A stretch of DNA of 33,698 nt. Source: Archangium sp. Lineage in GTDB: Bacteria; Myxococcota; Myxococcia; Myxococcales; Myxococcaceae. Below, in pieces: positions 16,681 to 24,558 of this stretch. The position numbers were made by a program, and so were the translations under genes. A model generated the notes under the pieces. The model did not search any database. It saw nothing but the letters and a program-made list of their open reading frames with translations, and was not told the origin of the DNA. The DNA is taken from assembly GCA_016792935.1 (NCBI GenBank), contig JAEUJS010000105.1:1-33698 (forward strand). The letters are read 5' to 3'. Numbering within the stretch: the stretch's first letter is position 1; each line of letters opens with the position of its first letter.

Positions 16681-18327
16681 TTGCGATTTCTTCCGCTCGT
16701 CCTCCTCGCTGCGTGTTCACCTCCCGTGATGATGCCGCCGGCGGGTCCACCGCCGTGTGGCTCGAACAAGAACGAGCTGCGCACGCTGATTCCAGGGCCG
16801 GGCCAGGACGGCTTCGATGCCACGCTCGCTGCGTCTGCGCGGCTGCACGACCGGCAGTTCCACGCGCTCAACGCCTTCGCGACTGGCCTCAACGCGGAGT
16901 TCATCGTCACCGACCCGCTCGCTCGCGCGCAAATCGAAGCGTTTCTGAGTGGAGGTGACGGCTGGGATTTCGAAGCCGCGACGGGACGCAGCCCATCGAC
17001 GCTCGGCACGTGGACGAAGTCGGCTGGGCTGTACGCCGGCGTCGGCATCGCCGCGGATGCGTTCCGGTACGGCGTGCTCCGCGACTCGGGAGCTGATTGC
17101 GCAGAAGTCGAAACCGCGCGCGCACAATTGATCCGCGGACTCGAGGCGATGGACACCGCGGCGCGCATTCCCGGAGTGCCCGGCGTGATGGCGCGCTCGC
17201 TCCTGCGCACCGATTTGCCGGCCGCGATGCCGCTCGACACGATTCCACTCTTCGACGGGAACGGCATGCCGCTGCCCGCGATGAAGAACAACGGCACGTG
17301 GCGCGCGGACAATTCTGGAGGGCAGTACGCGCAGCTCATCTGGGAAGACTCGATGAGCAAGGACATGATCGTCGGCTGGGCGATGGCGTTCGGCGTGAGC
17401 TTCGAGGTGCTCGCCGAGGACGCGACGTTCCCGGCGGATTTGAAGGCGCGCCTGAAGGAAGACGCGACGCGGGTGGGCCGTGCGCTGATGAAGGTGGGCG
17501 CCGAGGGCTACGACCTCGAGATTCCCGATGCCGACGGACGCGTCACGTTCAACGGGTACCTCAACGAGAACGCGATCGATCGGTTCTATCTGGCGGGCGC
17601 GGACAACGGCGTGCACTCCATCATGTCGCTCGGCATCGTCGGCGCGCTCTCGTACGTGTCGGATGATGCGGAGCTCGATGCGTACTTGAGCGACACGCTC
17701 GTCGCGCAGCGGCGGTTGGATCGCTCGGCGGACGTGAACGCGCACCTCGTCGACATGGGGACGGTGTCGAACTACTCCGGGTACAACATGGCGCTCACCG
17801 GAGCGTTCCTCGCGCAACGCTACGTGCCGGGAGACACCGCGGGCCGCCTGATTCGTCGCGCGATTCGCGATGAGTTGTATGCGCGCCCCGAGCAGCCGAT
17901 GCGGCAGCCGAAGGAGACCAAGCAGACCTTCTTCGACGTCATCTACGCGCACGCGACGCAGCCTGATGGTGAGGCGCTCAACGATGCGCGCGCTGCGGCG
18001 ATGGCGCAGGGGCTCGAGACGCTGCGGGAATTTCCGGCGGCTCCGTTCTGGGATGCGCCGCGGAACAACTGTGATGACGACGAGGTGCGCGCCATGTCGT
18101 GCGTGCTCGACGACGGCACGATGGTGGGTGTGCTCGGTGACGTGGGTCGCAACGACGCGCTGGTCGCGGACAAGCCGGTGCCGATGCGGGTGCGGCCTCG
18201 GTCGAACTACTACTGGCGCTCGAATCCGTACGCGCCGAACGACTCGTCGCCTGGGAGCGGGACAGCGCTCTACTCGGGCGTGGATTTCCGCATCGCGTAT
18301 TGGATGGGTCGCTGGCTGAAGCAGTGA
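16681..18327 (+). CDS. Large lipoprotein of unknown function, mostly helical
   Basis: 548 residues from TTG 16681, chosen because it yields a compact lipoprotein leader MRFLPLVLLAAC with lipobox LAAC (Cys12). The frame runs much further upstream but only through DNA antisense to the Kazal-like lipoprotein. After a Pro-rich tether (SPPVMMPPAGPPPCGS) the protein is mostly helical with repeated aromatic and Gly motifs (GLYAGVGIAADAFRYGVL, NGYLNENAIDRFYLAG, NYSGYNMALTGAFLAQRYV), resembling an alpha/alpha-toroid. DADGRVTF could bind a cation. C-terminal Cys residues (NNCDDDEVRAMSC) may be disulfide-bonded. I do not recognise the family. It is divergent from the Kazal-like lipoprotein gene and convergent with the next lipoprotein gene (stops 21 bp apart). 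Confidence 0.82.
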   Translation: MRFLPLVLLAACSPPVMMPPAGPPPCGSNKNELRTLIPGPGQDGFDATLAASARLHDRQFHALNAFATGLNAEFIVTDPLARAQIEAFLSGGDGWDFEAATGRSPSTLGTWTKSAGLYAGVGIAADAFRYGVLRDSGADCAEVETARAQLIRGLEAMDTAARIPGVPGVMARSLLRTDLPAAMPLDTIPLFDGNGMPLPAMKNNGTWRADNSGGQYAQLIWEDSMSKDMIVGWAMAFGVSFEVLAEDATFPADLKARLKEDATRVGRALMKVGAEGYDLEIPDADGRVTFNGYLNENAIDRFYLAGADNGVHSIMSLGIVGALSYVSDDAELDAYLSDTLVAQRRLDRSADVNAHLVDMGTVSNYSGYNMALTGAFLAQRYVPGDTAGRLIRRAIRDELYARPEQPMRQPKETKQTFFDVIYAHATQPDGEALNDARAAAMAQGLETLREFPAAPFWDAPRNNCDDDEVRAMSCVLDDGTMVGVLGDVGRNDALVADKPVPMRVRPRSNYYWRSNPYAPNDSSPGSGTALYSGVDFRIAYWMGRWLKQ

Positions 18328-18348
18328 TCAGCGCGATCATCCGACAGG

Positions 18349-19179
18349 TCACTGCTTCGTCAGCGTGCTCGTCCCGCGCTCGGTGCCAGAGAGCCCAGAA
18401 GTCGTCTCACGCACCTGCATCGTCGTGCCGCTGCCCGACGACAAGACGCAGGTATCGAAGGTGCGCGTTTTGTTCGGCGTGGTGATGGTGACGACTCCGC
18501 CGTCGTTCACGAACGTGCCGGTCTCATCGAGCGAGCCGGTGCCCGTCACGTTGCAGTCGCAGCCCATGCGTCCCATCTGCGCGGTCACGCACGTCGCCGT
18601 CGGCACCGACATCCGCAACAGGCCCTGCACGGCCGAGCACCCGATGCTCGAGCACGACGGCGGCAAGTTCACCGTGGTGTCGAACGTCGTCGTCACCTGG
18701 CGCGTCACGTTGTTCGCCACGAAGTCCACGCGGCCCGAGAGCGTCGAGTTCGAGCTCACCAGCGTCACCGACGAGCAGAACTGCCGCATGTCCGCGAGCG
18801 GATCGTCACCGCACGCCTGCGTGTAGAACCAGATGCCCTGCACGTTGCCGGTGCACGGCGTCGGCATCGCGCAGTTCCCCACCGTCACGTTCACGCTCGG
18901 AGGCGGACCCGCATCGATCTGCCCGCCACCGCCCGTCGCTCCACCACCTCCGCTCGCGCCGCCACCACCGGTCGCGCTGCCACCGCCGGTCGCGCTGCCT
19001 CCGCCCGTCGCGCTGCCGCCACCGCTCGACGACCCACCGCCCGTTCCGCCGCCGCTCGCGCCTCCGCCGGTGCCACCGCCGGTGATGGCTCCACCACCAC
19101 CCGTCCCGCCGTCTTTTCCGCTCGGAGTTCCACAGCCGACCGCGAAGAGCCCGAGGACCGCGAGTGCAAGGAGGCGCAT
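18349..19179 (-). CDS. Lipoprotein with Gly-rich linker and Cys-rich beta domain
   Basis: 276 residues from the ATG at 19179; the longer reading starting at 19218 has no signal-like leader. The leader MRLLALAVLGLFAVGC ends in an AVGC lipobox. A Gly/Ser/Thr/Ala tether (residues about 22-90) resembles that of the Kazal-like lipoprotein, with repeated GGGSATGGG units. The rest is a beta-rich domain with about ten Cys, probably disulfide-linked (CAMPTPCTG, PPSCSSIGC, GRMGCDCNVTGTG); the TGSLDETGTFVNDGG section looks like lipocalin-style antiparallel strands. Function unknown. A surface location on a flexible stalk is inferred. Confidence 0.8.
   Translation of the reverse strand: MRLLALAVLGLFAVGCGTPSGKDGGTGGGGAITGGGTGGGASGGGTGGGSSSGGGSATGGGSATGGGSATGGGGASGGGGATGGGGQIDAGPPPSVNVTVGNCAMPTPCTGNVQGIWFYTQACGDDPLADMRQFCSSVTLVSSNSTLSGRVDFVANNVTRQVTTTFDTTVNLPPSCSSIGCSAVQGLLRMSVPTATCVTAQMGRMGCDCNVTGTGSLDETGTFVNDGGVVTITTPNKTRTFDTCVLSSGSGTTMQVRETTSGLSGTERGTSTLTKQ
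18910..19115. repeat. Tandem low-complexity repeat encoding a Gly-rich tether
   Basis: Plus-strand units such as GCTGCCACCGCCGGTCGC repeat imperfectly and encode GGG-S-AT on the minus strand. The composition is the same as at 16239-16510, but the domains behind the two tethers differ, so the linker DNA itself may spread or evolve in parallel. Confidence 0.82.
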
Positions 19180-19199
19180 GGGCGCACCCTGACAGAAGC

Positions 19200-19205
19200 T
19201 ACGCT
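19200..19205 (+). promoter_or_regulatory. Putative -10 box (leaderless type) for the 163-residue exported protein
   Basis: TACGCT, 7 nt, then ATG at 19213, with no Shine-Dalgarno between them. Confidence 0.35.
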
Positions 19206-19212
19206 CCCACGC

Positions 19213-19704
19213 ATGCACGCTCTGACCCTGCTCACTACGCTCACCCTCATGGGAAGGCCGATGATCTCCGAGCAGTCCGTCGCGCAGCTCACCGAGAGCT
19301 GCAGCTTCGCGCTCGAGGTCGAGGCGGCGTCGCCGTTCACCGCGACGCGGAAGAACAAGGAAGGCTGCGAGGAGAAGCTGTGGCGCGTGGTGGTGAAGGA
19401 AACCATCGTGAGCGGTGGCAGCGCCGACAAGCAGGAGCCTCCCAAGGCCGGCACGACCATCGAGGTCATCGTGAATCCGACCGAGCTCTTCGACTGCATG
19501 ATTCGGAAGACGAACCCCAACGGTGCATCGTTCTCAGCGCCACGTCACACGCCGGCTGCGAGTGAGCCTGGTCCACGCTTCCTGCTCTTCGTGAACAAGG
19601 GCACCGCTGGCTACATGATCACGGCGCAAAACGGCTGGGATGTGCTCGAGAAGCGACCCGAAGTCACTCGACAGAAGACGGAGAAGCCGGCGCCGAAGCC
19701 GTAG
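19213..19704 (+). CDS. Small exported protein of unknown function
   Basis: 163 residues. The N-terminus MHALTLLTTLTLMG looks like a short signal peptide. The body starts with SEQSVAQLTESCSFALEVEA and continues as a beta-rich domain with three Cys (SCS, EGCEE, FDCM) and a Lys/Pro-rich tail. A TIMP/NTR-like OB fold is possible, because it describes an early Cys strand and carries VVKETIVSGG and FLLFVNKGTAGYMI, but I cannot confirm it. Its last 41 bp overlap the tail of the convergent Cys-rich membrane gene, so the two mRNAs are antisense at their 3' ends. Confidence 0.7.
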   Translation: MHALTLLTTLTLMGRPMISEQSVAQLTESCSFALEVEAASPFTATRKNKEGCEEKLWRVVVKETIVSGGSADKQEPPKAGTTIEVIVNPTELFDCMIRKTNPNGASFSAPRHTPAASEPGPRFLLFVNKGTAGYMITAQNGWDVLEKRPEVTRQKTEKPAPKP

Positions 19705-20209
19705 TCGGCGGCACGTACTTCATCTTCCCCATCTTCACGCGCGTCACCACCGGCACCGGGAACACCTTGTTCACCAGCGGGCCGAGCGTCTTCGTCTCGC
19801 GCAGTTCTTCGCGCGCTTCGACGGCACGCGTGGTGACGACGCGATCGAACCAGGTCTGCTCTTCATCGTCGGCATCCGACGGGCACGCGGCGCCCTTGCT
19901 GCGCAGAAACCCGAAGCCAATCACCGCGAGCACCAGCGTGCCCGCCATCGTCATCGCCGCCAGCGCGCGCTTGCGGAGCTTCGCTACGCCCGTCGGACAG
20001 TCTCTGGTGAGCACCGTGCCGTCCGCGCGCTGATAGACGCGGCCACACACGCGGCCTTCCGTCTTCGTGAGCAACGCCTCGAGCTCGGCCTCGGTGAGCT
20101 CCTTCGTGTTGAACACGTTCAGCTTGCACGACGCGCAGTGACGCTGCCGGTCGTTGCCCGTCATGGCTTCCCACTTCTCGGTGCAGGGCGCGGCGATGTG
20201 GATCTTCAC
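19664..20209 (-). CDS. Cys-rich single-pass membrane protein, paralog 3 of 3
   Basis: 181 residues. The GTG start at 20209 overlaps the stop of the preceding gene as GTGA, implying translational coupling. It has the same plan as the other two paralogs: an N-terminal domain APCTEKW-EAM, NDRQRHCASCKLNVFNTKELTEAE, GRVCGRVY, DGTVLTRDCPTG; a basic LRKR stop; one transmembrane helix (about 83-105); then ACPSD, TWFDRVVTTRAVEAREELRETKTLGPLV and a Pro/Ser/Thr tail. The basic residues before the helix predict the Cys domain in the cytoplasm and the TWFDR part outside. A similar 'C-EnW-M...RfC-sC' N-terminal domain is familiar from Bacteroidetes proteins of unknown role. Metal binding by the conserved Cys is inferred. 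The 3' end overlaps the convergent exported-protein gene by 41 bp. Confidence 0.85.
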   Translation of the reverse strand: MKIHIAAPCTEKWEAMTGNDRQRHCASCKLNVFNTKELTEAELEALLTKTEGRVCGRVYQRADGTVLTRDCPTGVAKLRKRALAAMTMAGTLVLAVIGFGFLRSKGAACPSDADDEEQTWFDRVVTTRAVEAREELRETKTLGPLVNKVFPVPVVTRVKMGKMKYVPPTTASAPASPSSVE

Positions 20210-20709
20210 GGGCCGATGTCTCCCATCTCCATCATCACGGGCGCGGGCCACAGCTTCTCGATGAGCGGACCCAGGGTCTTCGACTCGCGCATGCTCTCGC
20301 GCGCAGCGACGGCGCGCGTGGTGACGGTGCGGTCGAACCACGACTGCTCGGCTCCGGGCGTCGGACACGCGGGCGTGCGGCCCATTGCGTACGCAGTTCC
20401 CGCCATCAACATGCTCGCCGCGGTCGCCACCGCCATCACCGCCTTGCGGCGAATCGCGGCGACTCCGGTCGGACAGTCCTTGGTGAGAATCGTGCCGTCG
20501 CGGCGGCGATAGACACGCGCGCACACGCGGCCGCCGTTGCTCTTGGCAATCAGCATCGCGCGCACGTCGTCTTCACTCATCTCTCTCGTGTTGAAGACGT
20601 TCAGCTTGCACTTCGCGCAGTGACGAACGCGCTCATCTCCACTCATGCTCGCCCAGTCTTCGGTGCACGGTGAGGCGATGCGAATGTCCAAGGGTGCCCT
20701 GGCGTTCAC
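20206..20709 (-). CDS. Cys-rich single-pass membrane protein, paralog 2 of 3
   Basis: 167 residues. The GTG start at 20709 again overlaps the upstream stop as GTGA. Conserved blocks: SPCTEDW-ASM, ERVRHCAKCKLNVFNTREMSE, GRVCARVY, DGTILTKDCPTG, IRRK, a transmembrane helix ending near AGTAYAM, ACPTPG, SWFDRTVTTRAVAARESMRESKTLGPL. All five Cys of the N-terminal domain are kept; CGR has become CAR. The Pro-rich tail of the sisters is short here. It is the middle gene of the operon and has no Shine-Dalgarno of its own, which fits coupling to the gene in front. Confidence 0.85.
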   Translation of the reverse strand: MNARAPLDIRIASPCTEDWASMSGDERVRHCAKCKLNVFNTREMSEDDVRAMLIAKSNGGRVCARVYRRRDGTILTKDCPTGVAAIRRKAVMAVATAASMLMAGTAYAMGRTPACPTPGAEQSWFDRTVTTRAVAARESMRESKTLGPLIEKLWPAPVMMEMGDIGP

Positions 20710-21242
20710 GGCGCCACCACCGGCGCAGGAGGAGGCGGCGTCGGCGTCGGAGGCGGCATCGCAATCATCGCTCCGGCGAAGACCTCGGTGCGCGGCCAGA
20801 ACTCGTTGATGACGGCTCCGAAGGTCTTCGTCTCGCGGAGCTCCTCACGCACTTCGTAGAACTTCGCGCCGACCGTGCGGTCGAACCACGAGTCAGACGT
20901 CGTCGGGCAATCGCGCTTGCTGCCGATGCGGATGCCGATGATTCCGAGAAAGAGCGCAGCGGTCATCATCAGCGCGGCCATCGCGCGCTTGCGCAGCTTC
21001 GCGACACCGGTCGGACAATCTTTGGTGAGCACCGTGCCGTCCATGCGGCGGTAGATGCGACCGCACACGCGGCCCTCGGCCTTGAGCAACATCGCGCGGA
21101 CTTCCGCTTCGGTGAGCTCCTTCACGTTCCACACGTTGAGCTTGCAGGACGCGCAGTGACGCTGCCGGTCGTTGCCACCGACGGGCGCCATCGCTTCCCA
21201 CTTCTCACTGCAGGGAGCTGCGATTTTGATCTCGAGAGCCAT
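20706..21242 (-). CDS. Cys-rich single-pass membrane protein, paralog 1 of 3 (first gene of operon)
   Basis: 178 residues. The ATG at 21242 has AGGGGG about 7 nt upstream. The N-terminal domain has Cys11 (APCSEKW), Cys30 and Cys33 (RHCASCKLNVWNVKELTE), Cys60 (VCGR) and Cys76 (DCPTG). Basic residues KLRKR precede a single transmembrane helix (about 85-105). Outside the membrane are DCPTT, SWFDRTV and REELRETKTFGAV, and a Pro/Thr/Ala-rich tail. This copy alone has a short insertion between EAM and NDRQ. Four or five Cys in fixed positions suggest a zinc or iron-sulfur site; redox sensing or electron transfer is possible but unproven. The neighbouring upstream gene encodes a di-heme cytochrome on the same strand, 144 bp away. 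Confidence 0.86.
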   Translation of the reverse strand: MALEIKIAAPCSEKWEAMAPVGGNDRQRHCASCKLNVWNVKELTEAEVRAMLLKAEGRVCGRIYRRMDGTVLTKDCPTGVAKLRKRAMAALMMTAALFLGIIGIRIGSKRDCPTTSDSWFDRTVGAKFYEVREELRETKTFGAVINEFWPRTEVFAGAMIAMPPPTPTPPPPAPVVAP

Positions 21243-21327
21243 TCAAAGCCCCCTGGGGCGACGACGTTGGGTGGACATGCGTCTTGAACGGACAACCCCC
21301 ATCTCAGATCTGTTCGCGCACAAACGA

Positions 21328-21359
21328 AACGGCCCCTCCGCCGAAGCGAAGAGGCCGTT
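21328..21359 (-). terminator. Candidate terminator after the di-heme gene
   Basis: AACGGCC(CC)TC and GAGGCCGTT pair across a 12-nt loop, 27 bp past the TAA of the minus-strand cytochrome gene. On the minus strand TCGTTTGTG follows, a weak T-rich stretch. It would separate the cytochrome gene from the Cys-rich operon. The rest of the 143-bp gap shows only a GCCCC-CT-GGGGC palindrome at 21248-21259. Confidence 0.45.
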
Positions 21360-21385
21360 GGTACGACATCACCCTACCGACGTGA

Positions 21386-23458
21386 TTACAGCGCCTTCAG
21401 GTACGCGACGAGGTCGTCGACTTCGGTGTCGCTCAGGCGCGAGGTCTTGCCGTGCTGGTCGAGCGCCTTGCCGTTCATGATGCGGGCCTTGAGCGTGGTC
21501 GCCGAGCCGTCGTGGAGGTACGGCGCGCTGCGCGCAAGACCGAGCAGCGACGGCGTGTTCAAGCCGCCCTTGGGCAGGAACGAGAGGTTGTCGACCACCG
21601 CGCCGGTCTTCACGAAGGTGCCGACGTCGGCGAACGTGTTGTCGGTGAACGCTTCGCCGTTGTGGCACGTGCCGCACTCGGCCTTGTTGAACGCGTCCTT
21701 GCCGCGCGCGATGAGGTCAGGCGCGGTGTCCTTGTGCGGGTTGTCGGCGGCCGGCATCGACTCGATGAACGCGGCGACCTGAATCTCCATCGCCGGCGAC
21801 ACGCCCGAGCCACCCATGCGGTTGGTCACGGTGTGCGTCATGAACGCGAGCAAGTCGTTGAACTCGCCGTTCCAGTGGAACGGAGCGGTCTTCGCGAGCA
21901 TGCGGCCCTGGAGCGACGGCGTCTGGCGCGGACCATCGGGGAAGTTCCACACGTGGCCGTCTTCACGACCCTCGAGGTGACACGTGCCGCAGCTGATGCC
22001 CGTCGCCGGGTTGTTCATGCGCGGGTCGGCGGCGCTGAAGAACAGCTTGCGGCCAGCGACCGCGGCGGCGTCGAGCTTCTCTTCCGACGTGAGCTTGACG
22101 GTGCCCGCGTTCGCGATGCGACCGGCGACCGACTCGAGCTTGCTGACGGAATGGTCGAACGAGTTGAACACCCACGCCGTCTTGCCATCGTGCTGCACCG
22201 CGATACCGGTCGGGCCAGCGCCGACGCTGACCAGCTGCGAGACGGTGCCCGACGCCAGCTTGAAGCCGCCGTTGGGGGCGAAGTCAGCCGACTCGCCGAA
22301 GCTGGTGCTCTGCTTCGTGGTGGACGTGGGGACGACGGCCACGTTGTTCGACTCGTAGTTGGCGATGAAGAGGAAGCGACCGGTCGCCTCGAGCGCGATG
22401 GCCTTGCCGCCCTGCACCGGCATGTCCGGAATCGGCGAGGTCAACAGCATCGGAGGACGGAGGTTGGTGTCGAGGCCCTGGCAGGTGGTGAGGTCATCGA
22501 CCTGCGCGTTGCCCTCGGCGTCGAACGTGAGGAGCGCCGGCGAAGCGACCGCCGTGGTGCCGCACGAACCGCCGCCGTAGCCCGCGCTGCCACCACCGGG
22601 AATCGGCTCGCGAATCGCGCCGCCCGGCGTGGTGTTGAGCACGGTGTCGGTGGCGATGAGTGACGCGACGTAGAGCTGCTGGCCATCGGGCGACACCGTC
22701 ATCGCCTCGAGGCCCATCGGACGCGCCGTGCGAGGACCGGTGCCCGTCGGGAAGTTGGGATCGAACGGAACCGCACCGCCGCCGATGGGCACGTCACGCG
22801 CGGTGCCGCCGATGGTGCTGGTGAGGCCGAGCGCGTTGGCGTTGAGCGCCTCGTAGACCTTGGTGCCCGACTTGATGAGCTTGCCGTTGTTGTTGAGGTC
22901 GACGATGACCAGGTCGCCCTGCTTGTAGAGCGAGATGGCGGCCTTGCCGTCGCCCATGAGCGTGATGGCGCGCGGCTCGTGGCCGACGGGCGCTTCCCAC
23001 TTCATCTTGAGGGTGTTGGTGTCGAAGGCCATCAGCGTGCCGAAGTCGCTGTCGGTGAGGCTGGTGGCGTTCACGACGTACAGCGTGCGGCCGTCGGTGG
23101 TGAGCGCGAGACCGACCGGCTCGACGCCGACGGAGAGGCTGGTCGCCGTGGTCTCACCCTTGCGGATGATGCTGACCGAGCGGTCGAGGCGGTTGGTGAC
23201 GAACACCGTGTCGTCGGGACCGACGAGGAGCTTCTCGGGCTGGCGACCGACCTTCACCTGCGAGGTCACAGCCTGCGACCTGGTGTCGACGATGAAGACG
23301 GTGTCGAGGTCCTGGTCGGCGGCGAAGAGGAGCGAGTCGTCACGCGAGACGCCGATGGAGCCGTTCGCAGTGCTGCCTCCACCGGCGGCGTTGGGCGCAC
23401 AGGCAGGAGCGAGGGAGAGGCAAGCTGCAAGGGCTGCGGTCAACAGACGCTTCTTCAT
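21386..23458 (-). CDS. Beta-propeller lipoprotein fused to a di-heme cytochrome c peroxidase/MauG-like domain
   Basis: 690 residues from the ATG at 23458, preceded by CGAGG. The leader MKKRLLTAALAACLSLAPAC ends in a loose lipobox. Residues about 30-470 are a YVTN/YncE-type propeller with repeated 'LFAADQDLDTVFIVDT', 'VFVTNRLDRSVSI' and 'LYVVNA' blades. The C-terminal 220 residues carry two heme c sites, CGTCH near 491 and CGTCH near 596, and the MauG/CCP signature TPSLLGLARSAPYLHDGSATTL. It should be exported, lipidated and loaded with two c-type hemes. Such proteins reduce peroxide or oxidise bound substrates; the substrate here is unknown. This gene stands alone, with a terminator-like hairpin downstream and 202 bp without a gene upstream. 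Confidence 0.92.
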   Translation of the reverse strand: MKKRLLTAALAACLSLAPACAPNAAGGGSTANGSIGVSRDDSLLFAADQDLDTVFIVDTRSQAVTSQVKVGRQPEKLLVGPDDTVFVTNRLDRSVSIIRKGETTATSLSVGVEPVGLALTTDGRTLYVVNATSLTDSDFGTLMAFDTNTLKMKWEAPVGHEPRAITLMGDGKAAISLYKQGDLVIVDLNNNGKLIKSGTKVYEALNANALGLTSTIGGTARDVPIGGGAVPFDPNFPTGTGPRTARPMGLEAMTVSPDGQQLYVASLIATDTVLNTTPGGAIREPIPGGGSAGYGGGSCGTTAVASPALLTFDAEGNAQVDDLTTCQGLDTNLRPPMLLTSPIPDMPVQGGKAIALEATGRFLFIANYESNNVAVVPTSTTKQSTSFGESADFAPNGGFKLASGTVSQLVSVGAGPTGIAVQHDGKTAWVFNSFDHSVSKLESVAGRIANAGTVKLTSEEKLDAAAVAGRKLFFSAADPRMNNPATGISCGTCHLEGREDGHVWNFPDGPRQTPSLQGRMLAKTAPFHWNGEFNDLLAFMTHTVTNRMGGSGVSPAMEIQVAAFIESMPAADNPHKDTAPDLIARGKDAFNKAECGTCHNGEAFTDNTFADVGTFVKTGAVVDNLSFLPKGGLNTPSLLGLARSAPYLHDGSATTLKARIMNGKALDQHGKTSRLSDTEVDDLVAYLKAL

Positions 23459-23660
23459 GGGGAAAACCTCGGTTTTCTGAGGAACGACGAGAAGGAACTG
23501 CGCGAAACGAAAGGCGAAGTCGGTTGTCAGCGGTGAGGTTGGAGGATCAGTGCAGGTCTGGAGCCACGGCGCAAGTGCTGCGCCCCACTGTGTGTGTGGC
23601 GCGCGAACGCACAATCCGTGGTGAACGTATCGGTCCCACCGGCTCGCCCCAGGTCGAGCC
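23459..23660. other. 202-bp gene-less gap upstream of the cytochrome gene
   Basis: I see no gene here. A short inverted repeat CCTC-N8-GAGG (23467-23482) sits just before the cytochrome start and could lie in its leader. No convincing terminator for gpmA is visible. Confidence 0.4.
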
Positions 23661-24410
23661 TCACTTCTTCGCCGTCTGGTTCTTGACCGCTTCCGCGCCG
23701 GCCTTCGCCGCGGCCTCGTCGAGGTACTTCGGAGCGCTCGCCAGCGAGAGGTCTTCCTTGAACGTGTAGAGCCGCGGCATCCCCGTGGGCACGTTGAGCT
23801 CGACGATGTCGGAGTCGGAGATTTTCTCGAGGTGTTTGATCAGCGCACGCAGCGAGTTGCCGTGCGCGACGACGAGCACATCGAGCCCGGCGCGCAGCTG
23901 CGGAATGACCTGGTCGTGCCACCACGGAAGAACACGCGCCACGACGTCTTTGAGACACTCGGACGCAGGCATCGCGTCGGGCGCGAGCAGGCGGTAGCGC
24001 GGATCACGCGAGGGGTGGTGTTCGTGGTCGGGCGTGACGGGCGGGGGCGGCACGTCGTAGCTGCGGCGCCAGAGCTTCACCTTCTCTTCTCCGAACGCCT
24101 TCACCATCTCGACTTTGTCTTTGCCCTGCAGGTCGCCGTAGTGGCGCTCGTTCAGCCGCCACGTGCGATTCACCGGGAGCCACGTCTGGCCCGTGACCTC
24201 CAACGCGAGATTCGCGGTGCGGCAGGCACGCGTGAGGAGCGAGGTGTGCATCACGTCGAAGCGCAGGCCGGCCTTGGTGATCTGCTCTCCGGCGGCGCGG
24301 GCTTCTTTTTCTCCGAGCGGCGTGAGATCGACGTCGACCCAGCCGGTGAAGAGGTTCTTCTCATTCCAGGCGCTCTGGCCGTGACGGACGATGACGAGGT
24401 TGCGAGGCAT
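23661..24410 (-). CDS. gpmA: 2,3-bisphosphoglycerate-dependent phosphoglycerate mutase
   Basis: 249 residues, the normal size for the family. It interconverts 3- and 2-phosphoglycerate in glycolysis and gluconeogenesis in the cytoplasm. The phosphohistidine motif is VRHGQSAWN (His10). RACRTANLAL, RLNERHYGDLQGKDK with the catalytic Glu, and VVAHGNSLRALIKHLE with the second His are all intact, as is PP-RYRLL...PASECLKD in the lid. The start fits the family, whose proteins begin a few residues before LVIVRHG. There is no Shine-Dalgarno, but TATATA stands 6 nt upstream of the ATG. It is divergent from a microprotein gene with only 13 bp between starts. Confidence 0.98.
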   Translation of the reverse strand: MPRNLVIVRHGQSAWNEKNLFTGWVDVDLTPLGEKEARAAGEQITKAGLRFDVMHTSLLTRACRTANLALEVTGQTWLPVNRTWRLNERHYGDLQGKDKVEMVKAFGEEKVKLWRRSYDVPPPPVTPDHEHHPSRDPRYRLLAPDAMPASECLKDVVARVLPWWHDQVIPQLRAGLDVLVVAHGNSLRALIKHLEKISDSDIVELNVPTGMPRLYTFKEDLSLASAPKYLDEAAAKAGAEAVKNQTAKK

Positions 24411-24415
24411 GAACG

Positions 24416-24423
24416 CTATATAG
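24416..24423. promoter_or_regulatory. Palindromic CTATATAG, possible shared -10 box of a divergent gene pair
   Basis: The 13-bp gap between gpmA and the microprotein gene contains this self-complementary octamer. On the minus strand TATATA is 6 nt from the gpmA ATG. On the plus strand TATATA is 7 nt from an in-frame GTG at 24430, or 1 nt from the ATG at 24424. The same six bases could act as -10 for both directions, with leaderless mRNAs on each side. Confidence 0.4.
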
Positions 24424-24543
24424 ATGAGCGTGTCGGTCCCTCAGAGTGAGAAGAAGACGCAGTGGTGGCTGCTGATCATTCCGGCGGGGCTGCTGATCAT
24501 CGTCTTCGTGCTGATTGAAGTGTTCGGCGTGATTCCGGACTGA
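24424..24543 (+). CDS. 39-residue single-helix membrane microprotein
   Basis: MSVSVPQSEKKTQWWLL followed by a strongly hydrophobic helix (IIPAGLLIIVFVLIEVF) and GVIPD, then TGA. Charged residues and WW precede the helix, so N-in topology is likely. A GTG two codons downstream is an alternative start that would suit the TATATA box better. The next gene starts 16 bp after the stop with its own Shine-Dalgarno, so the two are probably co-transcribed. Codon third positions are G/C-rich as in the neighbours. Function unknown. Confidence 0.7.
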   Translation: MSVSVPQSEKKTQWWLLIIPAGLLIIVFVLIEVFGVIPD

Positions 24544-24558
24544 GCTTTGGGAGGCCGC

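Noticed and set aside
18833..19192. Second proline-rich plus-strand frame
   Set aside because: Again the antisense of a Gly-rich tether in a well-supported lipoprotein gene.
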